This document shows, piece after piece, positions 11,250 to 19,445 of a stretch of 64,000 bases of DNA. The stretch is from Acinetobacter nosocomialis (GTDB lineage Bacteria > Pseudomonadota > Gammaproteobacteria > Pseudomonadales > Moraxellaceae). Numbering within the stretch: the stretch's first letter is position 1; each line of letters begins with the position of its first letter. A model generated the notes under the pieces. The model was given only the letters and a program-made list of their open reading frames with translations. It had not been told where the DNA came from and ran no database searches. Where the stretch lies: positions 2,728,001 to 2,792,000 of the forward strand of contig CP107049.1 of assembly GCA_025736915.1 (NCBI GenBank), written 5' to 3'. The position numbers and the translations under genes were made by a program.

Positions 11250-12746
11250 ATGAACTTCACAGTATCATTTTCTACGATTATGCCATTAGCGCCTGTGATG
11301 ATTGTTGCGTTGACAACAGTCGTCGTTATGCTGCTCATTGCAATTAAGCGTAACCATAATTTAATCGCAACAACTTCTGTTGTCGGTTTAAACCTTGCTG
11401 CACTTTATATCTTGTTAGAACTATTTGGCGGTAAATTTGTACCGGCAAATGTGATGGGCATGTTTATGGTTGACCCATTTACTTTGTTCTATCAGTTCAT
11501 GATTTTAGTTGCATCATTGGCTTGTTGTACTTTGTCTCATGCTTACATCGAGACTTATAAAGACAACCGTGAAGAACTCTATCTTCTGTTACTTGCTTCT
11601 GTAGCAGGTGCAATGTTGATGGTTGCAAGTTCTCACTATGCATCTTTCTTCATTAGCCTTGAGTTAATGTCGATTCCTGTATACGGCTTACTTGCTTATA
11701 CATATCAACGTAGCCAATCGCTTGAAGCGGGTATTAAGTACCTTGTACTTTCTGCAACAGCTTCTGCGATGTTGTTGATGGGTATGGCGTATATCTACGC
11801 TTACACTGGTTCGCTTTCATTCTATGATTCGGTTCAAGCTTTATTTGGCGCAATCAAACAGCCAATGGTGTTATTAGGTTTAGCACTTATTATCTTTGCT
11901 GTTGCATTCAAATTGTCGCTTGCACCGTTCCACAAATGGACACCAGATGTATATGCAGGCGCTCCAGCTCCAATGGCAACTTTCTTAGCAACTGCTGCTA
12001 AGGTTGCGACTATTGGTTTGTTCGTACGTTATTTGCTTGCTTCTGGCGCAATTATGGTGAACTCGCTAGTGACTGTTTTGACAATCATTGCTGTATTGTC
12101 AATTTTAGTCGGTAACTTGCTCGCTGTTCGCCAAGTGAACTTAAAGCGTATTTTGGGTTATTCATCTATTGCTCACTTTGGTTATTTGTTAATTGCTTTA
12201 ATCAGCATGACTTATGCGAGCTTAGGTAGCGTAACTGTGTATGTGGTGACTTATGTATTAACAACTATTGGTGCCTTTGGTGCAGTAGCGTTAATGTCTA
12301 GTCCATATAACAACGTAGATGAAGCTCAAAGCCTTGCAGACTACCGCGGTTTGTTCTGGCGTCGTCCAGTACTTACAGCAACATTAACAGTCATGATGTT
12401 ATCTTTGGCTGGTATTCCATTAACAGCAGGCTTCATTGGTAAGTTTTTGGTTGTTATGGCTGCTGTAACGACTCAACACTGGTTCTTAGCTGCAATGATT
12501 ATTGTAGGTAGTGGTATTGGTTTGTATTACTACTTACGTGTGATGGTTGTGATGTATATGACTCCACCTGAAACTCCTCGTATTGATGCTGATGCACATT
12601 GGGGACAAAAAGTGGGTGGTTTGATGGTATTAGCTGCTGCTGCATTAGTTATTATTTTGGGTGTATACCCAGATCCAATGATTAATTTGGCATTAAAAGC
12701 AGAAATTTTATCTCCATTACATTTCATGCTTTCGCAACAACAATAA
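11250..12746 (+). CDS. nuoN: NADH-quinone oxidoreductase subunit N
   Basis: A 498-residue proton-pumping membrane subunit (ND2 family) and the last gene of the operon. The glutamate in S-L-E-L-M-S-I-P-V-Y near residue 136 and the lysine segment A-F-K-L-S-L-A-P-F-H-K-W-T-P-D-V near residue 220 are those of the antiporter fold. About 14 hydrophobic segments are present. A strong intrinsic terminator follows 15 bases after its stop, closing the operon. Confidence 0.97.
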   Translation: MNFTVSFSTIMPLAPVMIVALTTVVVMLLIAIKRNHNLIATTSVVGLNLAALYILLELFGGKFVPANVMGMFMVDPFTLFYQFMILVASLACCTLSHAYIETYKDNREELYLLLLASVAGAMLMVASSHYASFFISLELMSIPVYGLLAYTYQRSQSLEAGIKYLVLSATASAMLLMGMAYIYAYTGSLSFYDSVQALFGAIKQPMVLLGLALIIFAVAFKLSLAPFHKWTPDVYAGAPAPMATFLATAAKVATIGLFVRYLLASGAIMVNSLVTVLTIIAVLSILVGNLLAVRQVNLKRILGYSSIAHFGYLLIALISMTYASLGSVTVYVVTYVLTTIGAFGAVALMSSPYNNVDEAQSLADYRGLFWRRPVLTATLTVMMLSLAGIPLTAGFIGKFLVVMAAVTTQHWFLAAMIIVGSGIGLYYYLRVMVVMYMTPPETPRIDADAHWGQKVGGLMVLAAAALVIILGVYPDPMINLALKAEILSPLHFMLSQQQ

Positions 12747-12761
12747 TTCTTGTGTACAAAA

Positions 12762-12789
12762 AAGCCTCCAAATATGGAGGCTTTTTTTT
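12762..12789 (+). terminator. Intrinsic terminator of the nuo operon
   Basis: Perfect 8-bp stem AAGCCTCC/GGAGGCTT with a 6-base loop followed by an uninterrupted run of T. It lies directly after nuoN and separates the operon from upp. Confidence 0.93.
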
Positions 12790-12846
12790 ATTGATAGTTA
12801 AAAAAAGATTATAATAAATACGTTTTTATATTTTTAGGTAACATCT

Positions 12847-13482
12847 GTGGCCATTCAAGAAATTCGTCACCCACTTATTCGTCATAAATTAGGTTTATTA
12901 CGTCGTGCTGACATCAGTACTAAGAATTTCCGTGAGCTTGCTCAAGAAGTGACTATGTTGTTGACATATGAAGCAACGAAAGATTTACCAGTTGTGGATT
13001 GCGAAATTGATGGATGGGCTGGAACTGTTACCACTCAGCGTATTGCTGGTAAAAAAATAACGATTGTACCGATTTTACGTGCTGGTATCGGTATGCTTGA
13101 TGGCGTGCTTAATTTAATTCCAAGTGCAAAAGTAAGTGTGTTAGGTCTTGAGCGTGATGAAGCCACTCTAGAAGTACGTACTTACTATAAAAAGTTAGTT
13201 CCAGATGTTGCTAACCGTATTGCAATGATTATTGATCCAATGCTTGCAACAGGTAACTCTTTGGTTGCTGCAATTGATGTGTTAAAGGCAAGTGGATGTA
13301 AAGATATCCGTGTTATGGTATTGGTTGCAGCTCCTGAAGGAATTGCAAAGGTAGAAGCAGCGCATCCTGATATTGAGCTTTATACTGCATCTATTGATGA
13401 TGGCTTAAATGAGCAAGGCTATATTGTTCCTGGTTTAGGCGATGCCGGTGACAAGATTTTTGGTAGTGTTCAAAAAGATTAA
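12847..13482 (+). CDS. upp: Uracil phosphoribosyltransferase
   Basis: A 211-residue pyrimidine salvage enzyme converting uracil and PRPP to UMP in the cytoplasm. The PRPP loop [12 protein letters not shown] near residue 126 and the uracil-binding [11 protein letters not shown] near residue 195 match the family. The N-terminal H-P-L-I-R-H-K-L-G is also typical. The start codon is GTG, preceded by a modest AGGTA ribosome site, and gives the usual family length. The gene appears monocistronic, with terminators on both sides. Confidence 0.96.
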   Translation: MAIQEIRHPLIRHKLGLLRRADISTKNFRELAQEVTMLLTYEATKDLPVVDCEIDGWAGTVTTQRIAGKKITIVPILRAGIGMLDGVLNLIPSAKVSVLGLERDEATLEVRTYYKKLVPDVANRIAMIIDPMLATGNSLVAAIDVLKASGCKDIRVMVLVAAPEGIAKVEAAHPDIELYTASIDDGLNEQGYIVPGLGDAGDKIFGSVQKD

Positions 13483-13498
13483 TTTTTGACATAACGAT

Positions 13499-13555
13499 AA
13501 AAAGAGACTTCATCAAACCGTATATTTTTAAGGGCGGAATTGAAAGTCTCTTTTT
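13499..13555 (+). terminator. Long-loop hairpin after upp, probable terminator
   Basis: A perfect 12-bp inverted repeat (AAAAAGAGACTT / AAGTCTCTTTTT) with a 33-base loop, ending in five T. The stem and T-run suit an intrinsic terminator of upp. The long loop is unusual, and the arms would also terminate a transcript from the other strand. Confidence 0.7.
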
Positions 13556-13597
13556 ATTTAGTGTGATGACTGGATTGGAAAAGTAGGGGAAAAGATC

Positions 13598-13891
13598 ATG
13601 AAACAAGAGTTTTATATTGGAAGGGTAAAACAATATAACCCCGATAAGGGTTTTGGTTTTATTTCAACCACTGAAGGAGATATTTTCTTTCATATTTCTG
13701 ATTTCCCTGCATCAGAAGGTGAACCGAAAAGAAATGAAAAAGTGAGATTTCTTGCGGCAGACAATCAGGGGAAATTTAAAGCAATCAAAATTGAGCGTGT
13801 TGATCCAAACCCTGCGAAAACCAAGAAGAATAAAATTGCGGATCACAATAAAGCGATCACAAGTGAGTTATTGTCAAATTTCCGACGTTAA
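13598..13891 (+). CDS. Cold-shock-domain protein with C-terminal extension
   Basis: A 97-residue nucleic-acid-binding protein. Residues 1-68 form one cold-shock domain with RNP1 (K-G-F-G-F-I near residue 17) and RNP2 (I-F-F-H-I-S near residue 29). A basic tail of about 25 residues (P-A-K-T-K-K-N-K) follows and is longer than in the CspA class, which stops near 70 residues. The predicted role is single-stranded RNA/DNA binding; the target is unknown. The start is set by an AGGGGA site eight to ten bases upstream. A hairpin terminator follows, so it is probably a single-gene unit. Confidence 0.88.
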   Translation: MKQEFYIGRVKQYNPDKGFGFISTTEGDIFFHISDFPASEGEPKRNEKVRFLAADNQGKFKAIKIERVDPNPAKTKKNKIADHNKAITSELLSNFRR

Positions 13892-13978
13892 TAATGGACT
13901 AAATGTTATCGATGGAAATACCTAAGTAATGCATTAGGAAACTACTTTGCTAGCACTTAGAAAGATTAAATAATTTAG

Positions 13979-14010
13979 AATTAAGGGAGATATAATTTTC
14001 CCTTAATTTT
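13979..14010 (+). terminator. Terminator after the cold-shock gene
   Basis: 10-bp stem AATTAAGGGA / TCCCTTAATT with a 10-base loop and a short T-rich tail. It sits between the cold-shock gene and the excalibur gene. Confidence 0.6.
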
Positions 14011-14048
14011 CTTAAAAATGAATAATAAGATTAAAAAAATGGGGAAAT

Positions 14049-14504
14049 ATGATTCAACGGGGAAAAATTAAACGCAGCAAATTCAAGCTGAGTTCAAGTG
14101 AATACATCAGTATATTTATCGTTAGCATCTTGGTTATTGTTGCATGTGTGAGTTTCACGGTATTGCACTATCGTCAGCAGGCTCAGCAGCGTGCATCACA
14201 TGAAAAAGTGCATTTATTAATACAGCAACAGAAGAAGATTATCGAAACACAGCGCGCAGCTTTGGGTAAGTTACCGGATGTTCAGCTTTCTGAAAAAACG
14301 AAAAAGGCTTTAGCACTTACATCTGAAAGAGCTCCAGAATGGGTAAATGATGAAGCATCGGCTTTTCATTGTGATGGGCGTGAGTATTGTACGCAAATGC
14401 ATTCTTTAGAAGAGGCACGTTGGTTTGTACGAAATTGCCCGAACACTAAAATGGATGGGAACCGTGACGGTGAGCCCTGTGAAAACGACTCTAGATGGCA
14501 TTAG
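14049..14504 (+). CDS. Membrane-anchored excalibur calcium-binding domain protein
   Basis: A 151-residue protein with a basic N-terminus, one transmembrane helix (about residues 17-38) and a short coiled or helical stretch. A C-terminal excalibur domain (about residues 108-147) carries the cysteines and the acidic loop D-G-N-R-D-G-E-P-C-E. Family knowledge: excalibur domains resemble EF-hand loops and occur in extracytoplasmic proteins, often with nucleases; no nuclease domain is present here. The C-terminal domain is predicted to be periplasmic. The start has a GGGGA site four bases upstream. Function is unknown. Confidence 0.8.
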   Translation: MIQRGKIKRSKFKLSSSEYISIFIVSILVIVACVSFTVLHYRQQAQQRASHEKVHLLIQQQKKIIETQRAALGKLPDVQLSEKTKKALALTSERAPEWVNDEASAFHCDGREYCTQMHSLEEARWFVRNCPNTKMDGNRDGEPCENDSRWH

Positions 14505-14507
14505 ACA

Positions 14508-14526
14508 ATCAGGCTTTAAGCCTGAT
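14508..14526. terminator. Inverted repeat between convergent genes
   Basis: Perfect 8-bp arms ATCAGGCT/AGCCTGAT with a 3-base loop at the junction of the excalibur gene and the LysR gene, overlapping the LysR stop codon. There is no good T-run on either strand, so terminator function is only probable. Confidence 0.4.
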
Positions 14527-15403
14527 CTTCATCGCAGAACTTTAAAAATGCTTTGAGGCCTGGCCCTTGATATTTTTGGCGATGTACTAACATATAAAGC
14601 GGACGAGTCAGTTGCCAAAATGGTGTATCTAAAATAACGAGCTGACCTTTTTCACTTAAAGGTTCAATTGCTAATCTAGAAATACAAGACATTCCTAAAC
14701 CACCAGCCACTATTTTTAAGATTGCTTCATTGTGACCAAGCGTTAAACGAATATTGGCATCTGGTAGATCTTGCAAAATTGCATTGTCAAAAACTTCACG
14801 CGTACCTGAACCTTCTTCACGTAAGATCCATTCTACTTCGTGAAAATCTTGAGGGGTAAGGGGGCGATTTAAACGTGTTAAAGGATGATCTGGGGAACAG
14901 CACACTGCCAGCTCATCATCACGCCAATGGATACATTGGAGTTGAGGTAAGTGACAAGAACCTTCAATTAAAGCTAAATCTAATTGGAACTGATTTACAG
15001 CTTCAATCATTTGGCGTGTGTTACCCACTTGAAGTTGTAAATGTGCTTGCGGATGACGTTGTAAAAAGCTGGCCATTAAATCAGGCATTAAATAGTCACT
15101 GATGGTTAAGGTCGCCCCAATACGGAGGTCAATACTTTGTAACTCACCTTTTGCAGCTTGTTCAAACGCTTCACAACGCCCCAAGATTTCTAATGCTTGT
15201 GGAAGTAAAAAACGTCCAAGATCATTAAGCTGTAAGCGCTTACCTAAACGATCAAATAAAGGAGCACCTAAGCCGTCTTCTAAATCGGCTAAAGCCATAC
15301 TTGCTGCACTTTGCGTCAGTCTGACCGCATCACTGGCTTTAGTAACGGTTCCTTCTTGGGCGACTGCTACAAAAACAGCCAACTGGCGTAATGTCATCCG
15401 CAT
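14516..15403 (-). CDS. LysR-family transcriptional regulator, FinR-like by context
   Basis: A 295-residue LysR-type regulator. It has an N-terminal winged helix (residues 1-62, V-T-K-A-S-D-A-V-R-L-T-Q-S-A-A-S) and a C-terminal periplasmic-binding-protein-like effector domain. It is divergent from the ferredoxin-NADP reductase gene, with 86 bases between the starts. In Pseudomonas the LysR regulator FinR sits divergently beside fpr and activates it under superoxide or iron stress, so a similar role is inferred from context only. The effector is unknown. Confidence 0.85.
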   Translation of the reverse strand: MRMTLRQLAVFVAVAQEGTVTKASDAVRLTQSAASMALADLEDGLGAPLFDRLGKRLQLNDLGRFLLPQALEILGRCEAFEQAAKGELQSIDLRIGATLTISDYLMPDLMASFLQRHPQAHLQLQVGNTRQMIEAVNQFQLDLALIEGSCHLPQLQCIHWRDDELAVCCSPDHPLTRLNRPLTPQDFHEVEWILREEGSGTREVFDNAILQDLPDANIRLTLGHNEAILKIVAGGLGMSCISRLAIEPLSEKGQLVILDTPFWQLTRPLYMLVHRQKYQGPGLKAFLKFCDEDQA

Positions 15404-15489
15404 GTTTAAAAAGCCTTAACGTTTAAAAGTATTCATTATTTCGGCTGTCATGCTAACATGAGCGCACTATTTCATGCCACGTTGAAATC

Positions 15490-16251
15490 ATGTCAATTGA
15501 AAAATTTAGCGTAGAAAAAGTTTTATCAGTTCATCGTTGGACCCCAACACTTTTCAGCTTTACCATGACTCGCCCTTCGCATTTTAAATTTACCGCAGGT
15601 CAGTTTGCGCGTATAGGTTTAAAGGTGGGTGACGAACTGGTTGTTCGTGCTTATTCGGTGGTGTCTTCCCCATTTGATGAAACGCTAGAGTTCTTCTCAA
15701 TTGTTGTACCAGACGGTGCCTTCACTTCGAATCTACAGCATTTGAAAGTCGGTGATGAGCTTTATTTGGAAAAAATTCCATATGGCTATCTAACTTTGGC
15801 ACGCTATCAGCAACCTTTGCCGCATGATTTATGGTTGTTGGCAACAGGTACTGGCTTGGCTCCATTTTTGTCGATGCTACAAGACTTTGAAACTTGGTCT
15901 AATTATCAGAAGATTAATTTGGTCTATAGCGTCCGTACAGCAGATGAATTGGCTTATGTCGATCGTATTCAAGAGATTGCTGAAACGTTTGGGGAAGGGC
16001 ATAGCGGTTTTAAATTTATTCCGATTATTACCCGAGATCCATCTGCGCCGTTGTATGAGCGCTTACCTGTATTAATTGAAAATGGTGAGTTAGAAAAAGC
16101 AGCAGGTTTGGAACTTAACTCAGCAACTAGTCACGTCATGTTATGTGGAAATCCACAAATGGTTGACGATACTAAAGAAGCTTTAAAACGCCGTGGTTTG
16201 ACGATGAATCGTCGTGGTGAGGGAAATATTGCTGTAGAGAATTATTGGTAA
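15490..16251 (+). CDS. fpr: Ferredoxin--NADP(+) reductase
   Basis: A 253-residue FAD flavoprotein that moves electrons between NADPH and ferredoxin or flavodoxin. The FAD-binding R-A-Y-S-V-V-S near residue 53 and the NADP-binding G-T-G-L-A-P-F near residue 122 are visible. The family C-terminus V-E-N-Y-W is present, with a terminal aromatic residue as in other bacterial Fpr proteins. It is divergent from a LysR regulator, which suggests oxidative or iron-responsive control. No strong ribosome site is seen at the ATG. Confidence 0.93.
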   Translation: MSIEKFSVEKVLSVHRWTPTLFSFTMTRPSHFKFTAGQFARIGLKVGDELVVRAYSVVSSPFDETLEFFSIVVPDGAFTSNLQHLKVGDELYLEKIPYGYLTLARYQQPLPHDLWLLATGTGLAPFLSMLQDFETWSNYQKINLVYSVRTADELAYVDRIQEIAETFGEGHSGFKFIPIITRDPSAPLYERLPVLIENGELEKAAGLELNSATSHVMLCGNPQMVDDTKEALKRRGLTMNRRGEGNIAVENYW

Positions 16252-16283
16252 AACTGAAAGTAAAAATATTTTAAGAAAGTTTT

Positions 16284-16321
16284 TTATGGATATGTTTATT
16301 AATGGACAAACATATCCATAA
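16284..16321. repeat. Inverted repeat at convergent gene ends
   Basis: About 14-bp arms (TTATGGATATGTTT and its complement) flank a 10-base loop and cover the stop codon of the minus-strand hypothetical gene just after fpr. It may act as a bidirectional 3' end, but there is no clean T-run. Confidence 0.5.
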
Positions 16322-16721
16322 ATTCACGAATTTCTGAAATCGCACTGTCGACATCTGTTGAAAGCCAAGTTGGTTCAAACAGACCTGCATAATATTCAAG
16401 ACGATCTTGAGGAACAACCAAGCGAACAGGGCAGTCTTCTTCAAGTAAACGCCAAGGTAAAATAGGGACTTCATTGTCCAGAAATACATTGATATTACGA
16501 ATATCAACAATCATCGCATTAACACATTCAGGGAATGGCATAACCGAGAACTCTTCGGTACGGCGACGGAAATACTCAAGATCACCCCATTTGAGCTCAT
16601 AGCCTGGCTTATTAAATTCAATAATACCAATGAGATGGTCATCTCTTGTCTGATGCAAATAACATTGATGTGTGACGTCAGTGTCGAGATCAAGAGTTAC
16701 GCTTTGCTGACGATACATCAT
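16299..16721 (-). CDS. Conserved hypothetical protein, 140 residues
   Basis: A soluble-looking acidic protein with no signal peptide or transmembrane helix and no motif I recognise. It contains alternating strand/helix segments, W-G-D-L-E-Y-F-R-R-R-T-E-E near residue 46 and V-N-A-M-I-V-D-I-R-N-I-N-V-F-L near residue 68. It is convergent with fpr. The first ATG of two adjacent ATG codons was chosen; neither has a strong ribosome site. Function unknown. Confidence 0.7.
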   Translation of the reverse strand: MMYRQQSVTLDLDTDVTHQCYLHQTRDDHLIGIIEFNKPGYELKWGDLEYFRRRTEEFSVMPFPECVNAMIVDIRNINVFLDNEVPILPWRLLEEDCPVRLVVPQDRLEYYAGLFEPTWLSTDVDSAISEIREFMDMFVH

Positions 16722-17010
16722 AAAATTGAGTAGCTTTAAAACAAGGGGGCTTATTATAGCCTATTTTATAAAAAGTAAGCGCTAAAACATATTGTATTAC
16801 AAATCGAACTTCGAAGAAGTTTATGAATAAAGTGAGATTATATTTTTAATAGTCAAAATTAATGTGGCTAAATTTTATACTAAATTTATTATTTTAAAAG
16901 TAGAGTTTTGCAACCATAGTCACCTTCGCATAATGCTTTTTCACACAATGCAACAAATCAAATTGTTATGATGAATGTATAGTTAATGATAATAGAAGAG
17001 GGGAAAGAAG

Positions 17011-17238
17011 ATGCATGATTTTTCAAAACCACCTCATGTGACGAGTCCTGAAGAGACTGCAAAAAAAAGAAGATTGCCAGTTTATATTTTAATTATTGTA
17101 GGGCTTTTTCTTCTTGCGCTTATTGTTTATATGGTTTCTGAACATAACCAATCGCCAAAACAAGAAGGGGCTTTTCAACATGAGACTACACCACATGTGA
17201 TGATGGGTACTTCTGATCTGAAAACTTACAAAGGATAG
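17011..17238 (+). CDS. Small single-pass membrane protein
   Basis: A 75-residue protein with a basic cytoplasmic N-terminus (K-K-R-R-L-P), one transmembrane helix (about residues 25-43) and a short polar tail. An A-G-A-G-G-G-G ribosome site precedes the ATG, and a strong terminator lies 25 bases after the stop, which supports a real gene. The 289 bases upstream are AT-rich and hold no other gene. Function unknown. Confidence 0.7.
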   Translation: MHDFSKPPHVTSPEETAKKRRLPVYILIIVGLFLLALIVYMVSEHNQSPKQEGAFQHETTPHVMMGTSDLKTYKG

Positions 17239-17263
17239 AAAGCCCAACAGTATATCTCGATAG

Positions 17264-17297
17264 AAAGCCTTTAGGATGTGTCCTGAAGGCTTTTTTT
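17264..17297 (+). terminator. Intrinsic terminator
   Basis: Stem AAAGCCTT/AAGGCTTT with an inner AGGA/TCCT stem and a seven-base T-run. It terminates the small membrane protein gene. Confidence 0.92.
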
Positions 17298-17466
17298 GCA
17301 ATCTTTTGCATCAATTTGTTGTATTTATGCAGAAGGATGTTGATTGAAAAATATTCAAAACATAAGGTGACATAGACCGCATTTATCGTCATTTTTTTAC
17401 AACGAACTGGTGTTTTTCATTTACTGATAACACTGAAAAGAACATAACAATTGAGGACATAACAAT

Positions 17467-19134
17467 ATGAATGAATTTTTTAATGGGCCTCGCGGCGCTC
17501 AGTTTGATGCGATGTATTACTGGGATCAGTTTCATCCTATTTTAGCTGCAATTGTCATCTTACTGGTTGGCTGGATAATCGCTTTATTAGTTGCAGCAGG
17601 GGTAAAAAAACTTCTGCAAAAATTAAATACAAATGCCAAATTATCTTCAGCTACAGGACGTACTCCTAATATAGAAGGCCTCGTCTCCAAAGTCATATTC
17701 TGGTTTATTCTGATTCTTGCTGTTGTTGCGGCTTTAAATGTGCTCAACATTAGTGGAGTGAGTGGACCATTTAGCAATATGGTGAATCAGGTACTCGTCT
17801 ATATTCCAAATATTATTGCTGCCGTGGTGGTGGGTTTCATTGGTTGGATCGTTGCTCGACTGGTGCGGGCGGGAATTACCAATGTGCTATCCAGAACGCA
17901 ACTTGATGACAAATTAAGTAGTGAAGTAGGAGTAGGGGGAATCAGTCAGAATATTGGTGAAATTCTTTACTGGCTTGTATTATTACTTTTCCTCCCTATT
18001 GTTCTCTCAATCTTAGGGTTAACAGGTTTACTTATTCCTGTTCAAAATATGGTGAATGAGGCAATTGCCTTCTTACCAAATATCTTTATTGCTGGCGTTA
18101 TCGTTTTTGTTGGTTATATCTTGGCAAAAATTGTACGCGGTATTGTTGAAGGCTTAATCAATAGTTTAGGTGTTCAGGCTCAAGCTGAAAAAATTGGTCT
18201 TTTCAAAAGCTCTAACGTAGGCAAATTCTTAGGTTCTTTTGTTTTTGCCATTATCATCATTACGACATTGATTGTGGCATTTGAAGCTTTAGGTATTGAG
18301 ACAATTTCTCAGCCTGCGACAGCAATGCTCAATGAAATCTTGCAAGCGATTCCAAACATTATTGCTGCTGGTTTAATTTTACTGGTTGCTTATATTGTTT
18401 CTCGTTTTGTTGGACGCTTGGTTGCCGAACTCATTGCAGGAACAGGTGTTGATGAAATCCCTGCAAAATTAGATGTACAACGCTTTTTCGGTCAAACTAA
18501 AGTTTCTGGTGCTGTTGGCTGGTTAATCGTGTTCTTTACCATGTTGTTTGCAGTTTCAGAAGCTGCTGACCGTCTTGGCTTTGAACAGATTAGTGGTCTA
18601 ATCGCAATGTTTATCCACTTCGGTGCAAACATTCTATTGGGCGCTGTAATCTTGGTGATTGGTTTCTGGCTTGCCAATGTTGTGGCAAATGTGGTGCAAC
18701 GCGGTGAATATAACAGTTCGCGTTGGTTAGGTAGTTTGGTTCGTGTCTTAATTATTGGCTTAGTCCTTGCGCTTGGTTTAAAAGCGATGGGTATTGCTGA
18801 TTCAATTGTGAATCTTGCATTTGGCTTAACCCTAGGTGCAGTTGCAGTGGCTTTCGCGCTTGCATTTGGCTTAGGTGGTCGTCAACCAGCGGAAAGACTA
18901 TTGTCTGACTTGCTTGATAAAGCGAAAAAAGAAGCTAATCAACCAAATCCTTTATATCAACCACCTTCTACTACAACAGCAAGTACGTCTTCGGCTTCAA
19001 CTTCGCCAACGACTACAACTTCATCATCAACTGTTTCATCTGATGCAAAACCCGCTGATTCTGCACAAGTAAATCCATCACAACCACCAGTAAATAAACC
19101 GTTTGGTTCTACTGGCGAAAATGATGAAATTTAG
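17467..19134 (+). CDS. CmpX-like TM-repeat mechanosensitive channel-type protein
   Basis: A 555-residue inner-membrane protein with about 12 hydrophobic segments built from four or more copies of a 'conserved TM helix' unit. The pattern is an amphipathic stretch, then P-N-I-[IF]-x-A, a hydrophobic helix, and A-R-L-V-R or similar (near residues 115, 200, 290 and 385). This is the architecture of CmpX-type proteins, related to small-conductance mechanosensitive channels. A Ser/Thr-rich low-complexity tail of about 70 residues follows. A role in membrane tension or envelope homeostasis is inferred. A small membrane-protein gene follows. Confidence 0.8.
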   Translation: MNEFFNGPRGAQFDAMYYWDQFHPILAAIVILLVGWIIALLVAAGVKKLLQKLNTNAKLSSATGRTPNIEGLVSKVIFWFILILAVVAALNVLNISGVSGPFSNMVNQVLVYIPNIIAAVVVGFIGWIVARLVRAGITNVLSRTQLDDKLSSEVGVGGISQNIGEILYWLVLLLFLPIVLSILGLTGLLIPVQNMVNEAIAFLPNIFIAGVIVFVGYILAKIVRGIVEGLINSLGVQAQAEKIGLFKSSNVGKFLGSFVFAIIIITTLIVAFEALGIETISQPATAMLNEILQAIPNIIAAGLILLVAYIVSRFVGRLVAELIAGTGVDEIPAKLDVQRFFGQTKVSGAVGWLIVFFTMLFAVSEAADRLGFEQISGLIAMFIHFGANILLGAVILVIGFWLANVVANVVQRGEYNSSRWLGSLVRVLIIGLVLALGLKAMGIADSIVNLAFGLTLGAVAVAFALAFGLGGRQPAERLLSDLLDKAKKEANQPNPLYQPPSTTTASTSSASTSPTTTTSSSTVSSDAKPADSAQVNPSQPPVNKPFGSTGENDEI

Positions 19135-19193
19135 TAGGTGTAACTAATTTTCAGATAAACAGTACAAAAAATCTTTGATTTTTGTGATAAGTT

Positions 19194-19228
19194 CGACCAC
19201 TCTATATTGAGTGGTCGTTCTGTCTTTG
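19194..19228 (+). terminator. Probable terminator after the TM-repeat gene
   Basis: Perfect 9-bp arms CGACCACTC/GAGTGGTCG with a 6-base loop, followed by a broken T-rich tail (TTCTGTCTTT). Confidence 0.6.
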
Positions 19229-19262
19229 ACAGCTATAAAAACAAATAAGTGAGGAAAATACG

Positions 19263-19433
19263 ATGAAAAAACCTGGTCGTTTTTTAGCACCTGTTGTAAT
19301 TGCTGGGATTACCGTTGGTTTTTTAGCAAGTGCTTATAAATTTGTATTTAGCAAATCCGAATCATCAAAACAGACAACAAGCCATAAGCATGATTCTGAA
19401 AAATCATCCAATGATTCGAAAGCATCAAATTAG
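19263..19433 (+). CDS. Small membrane protein, 56 residues
   Basis: The ATG is nine bases after a GTGAGGA ribosome site and opens a 56-residue frame. The predicted protein has a basic N-terminus, one hydrophobic segment (about residues 7-25, with Gly/Ala spacing) and a Ser/Lys/His-rich hydrophilic tail. The composition is typical of a single-pass membrane peptide, and the good ribosome site argues that it is real. It lies between the TM-repeat protein and the convergent flavoprotein gene. Function unknown. Confidence 0.6.
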   Translation: MKKPGRFLAPVVIAGITVGFLASAYKFVFSKSESSKQTTSHKHDSEKSSNDSKASN

Positions 19434-19445
19434 CTTATTCGGCAT

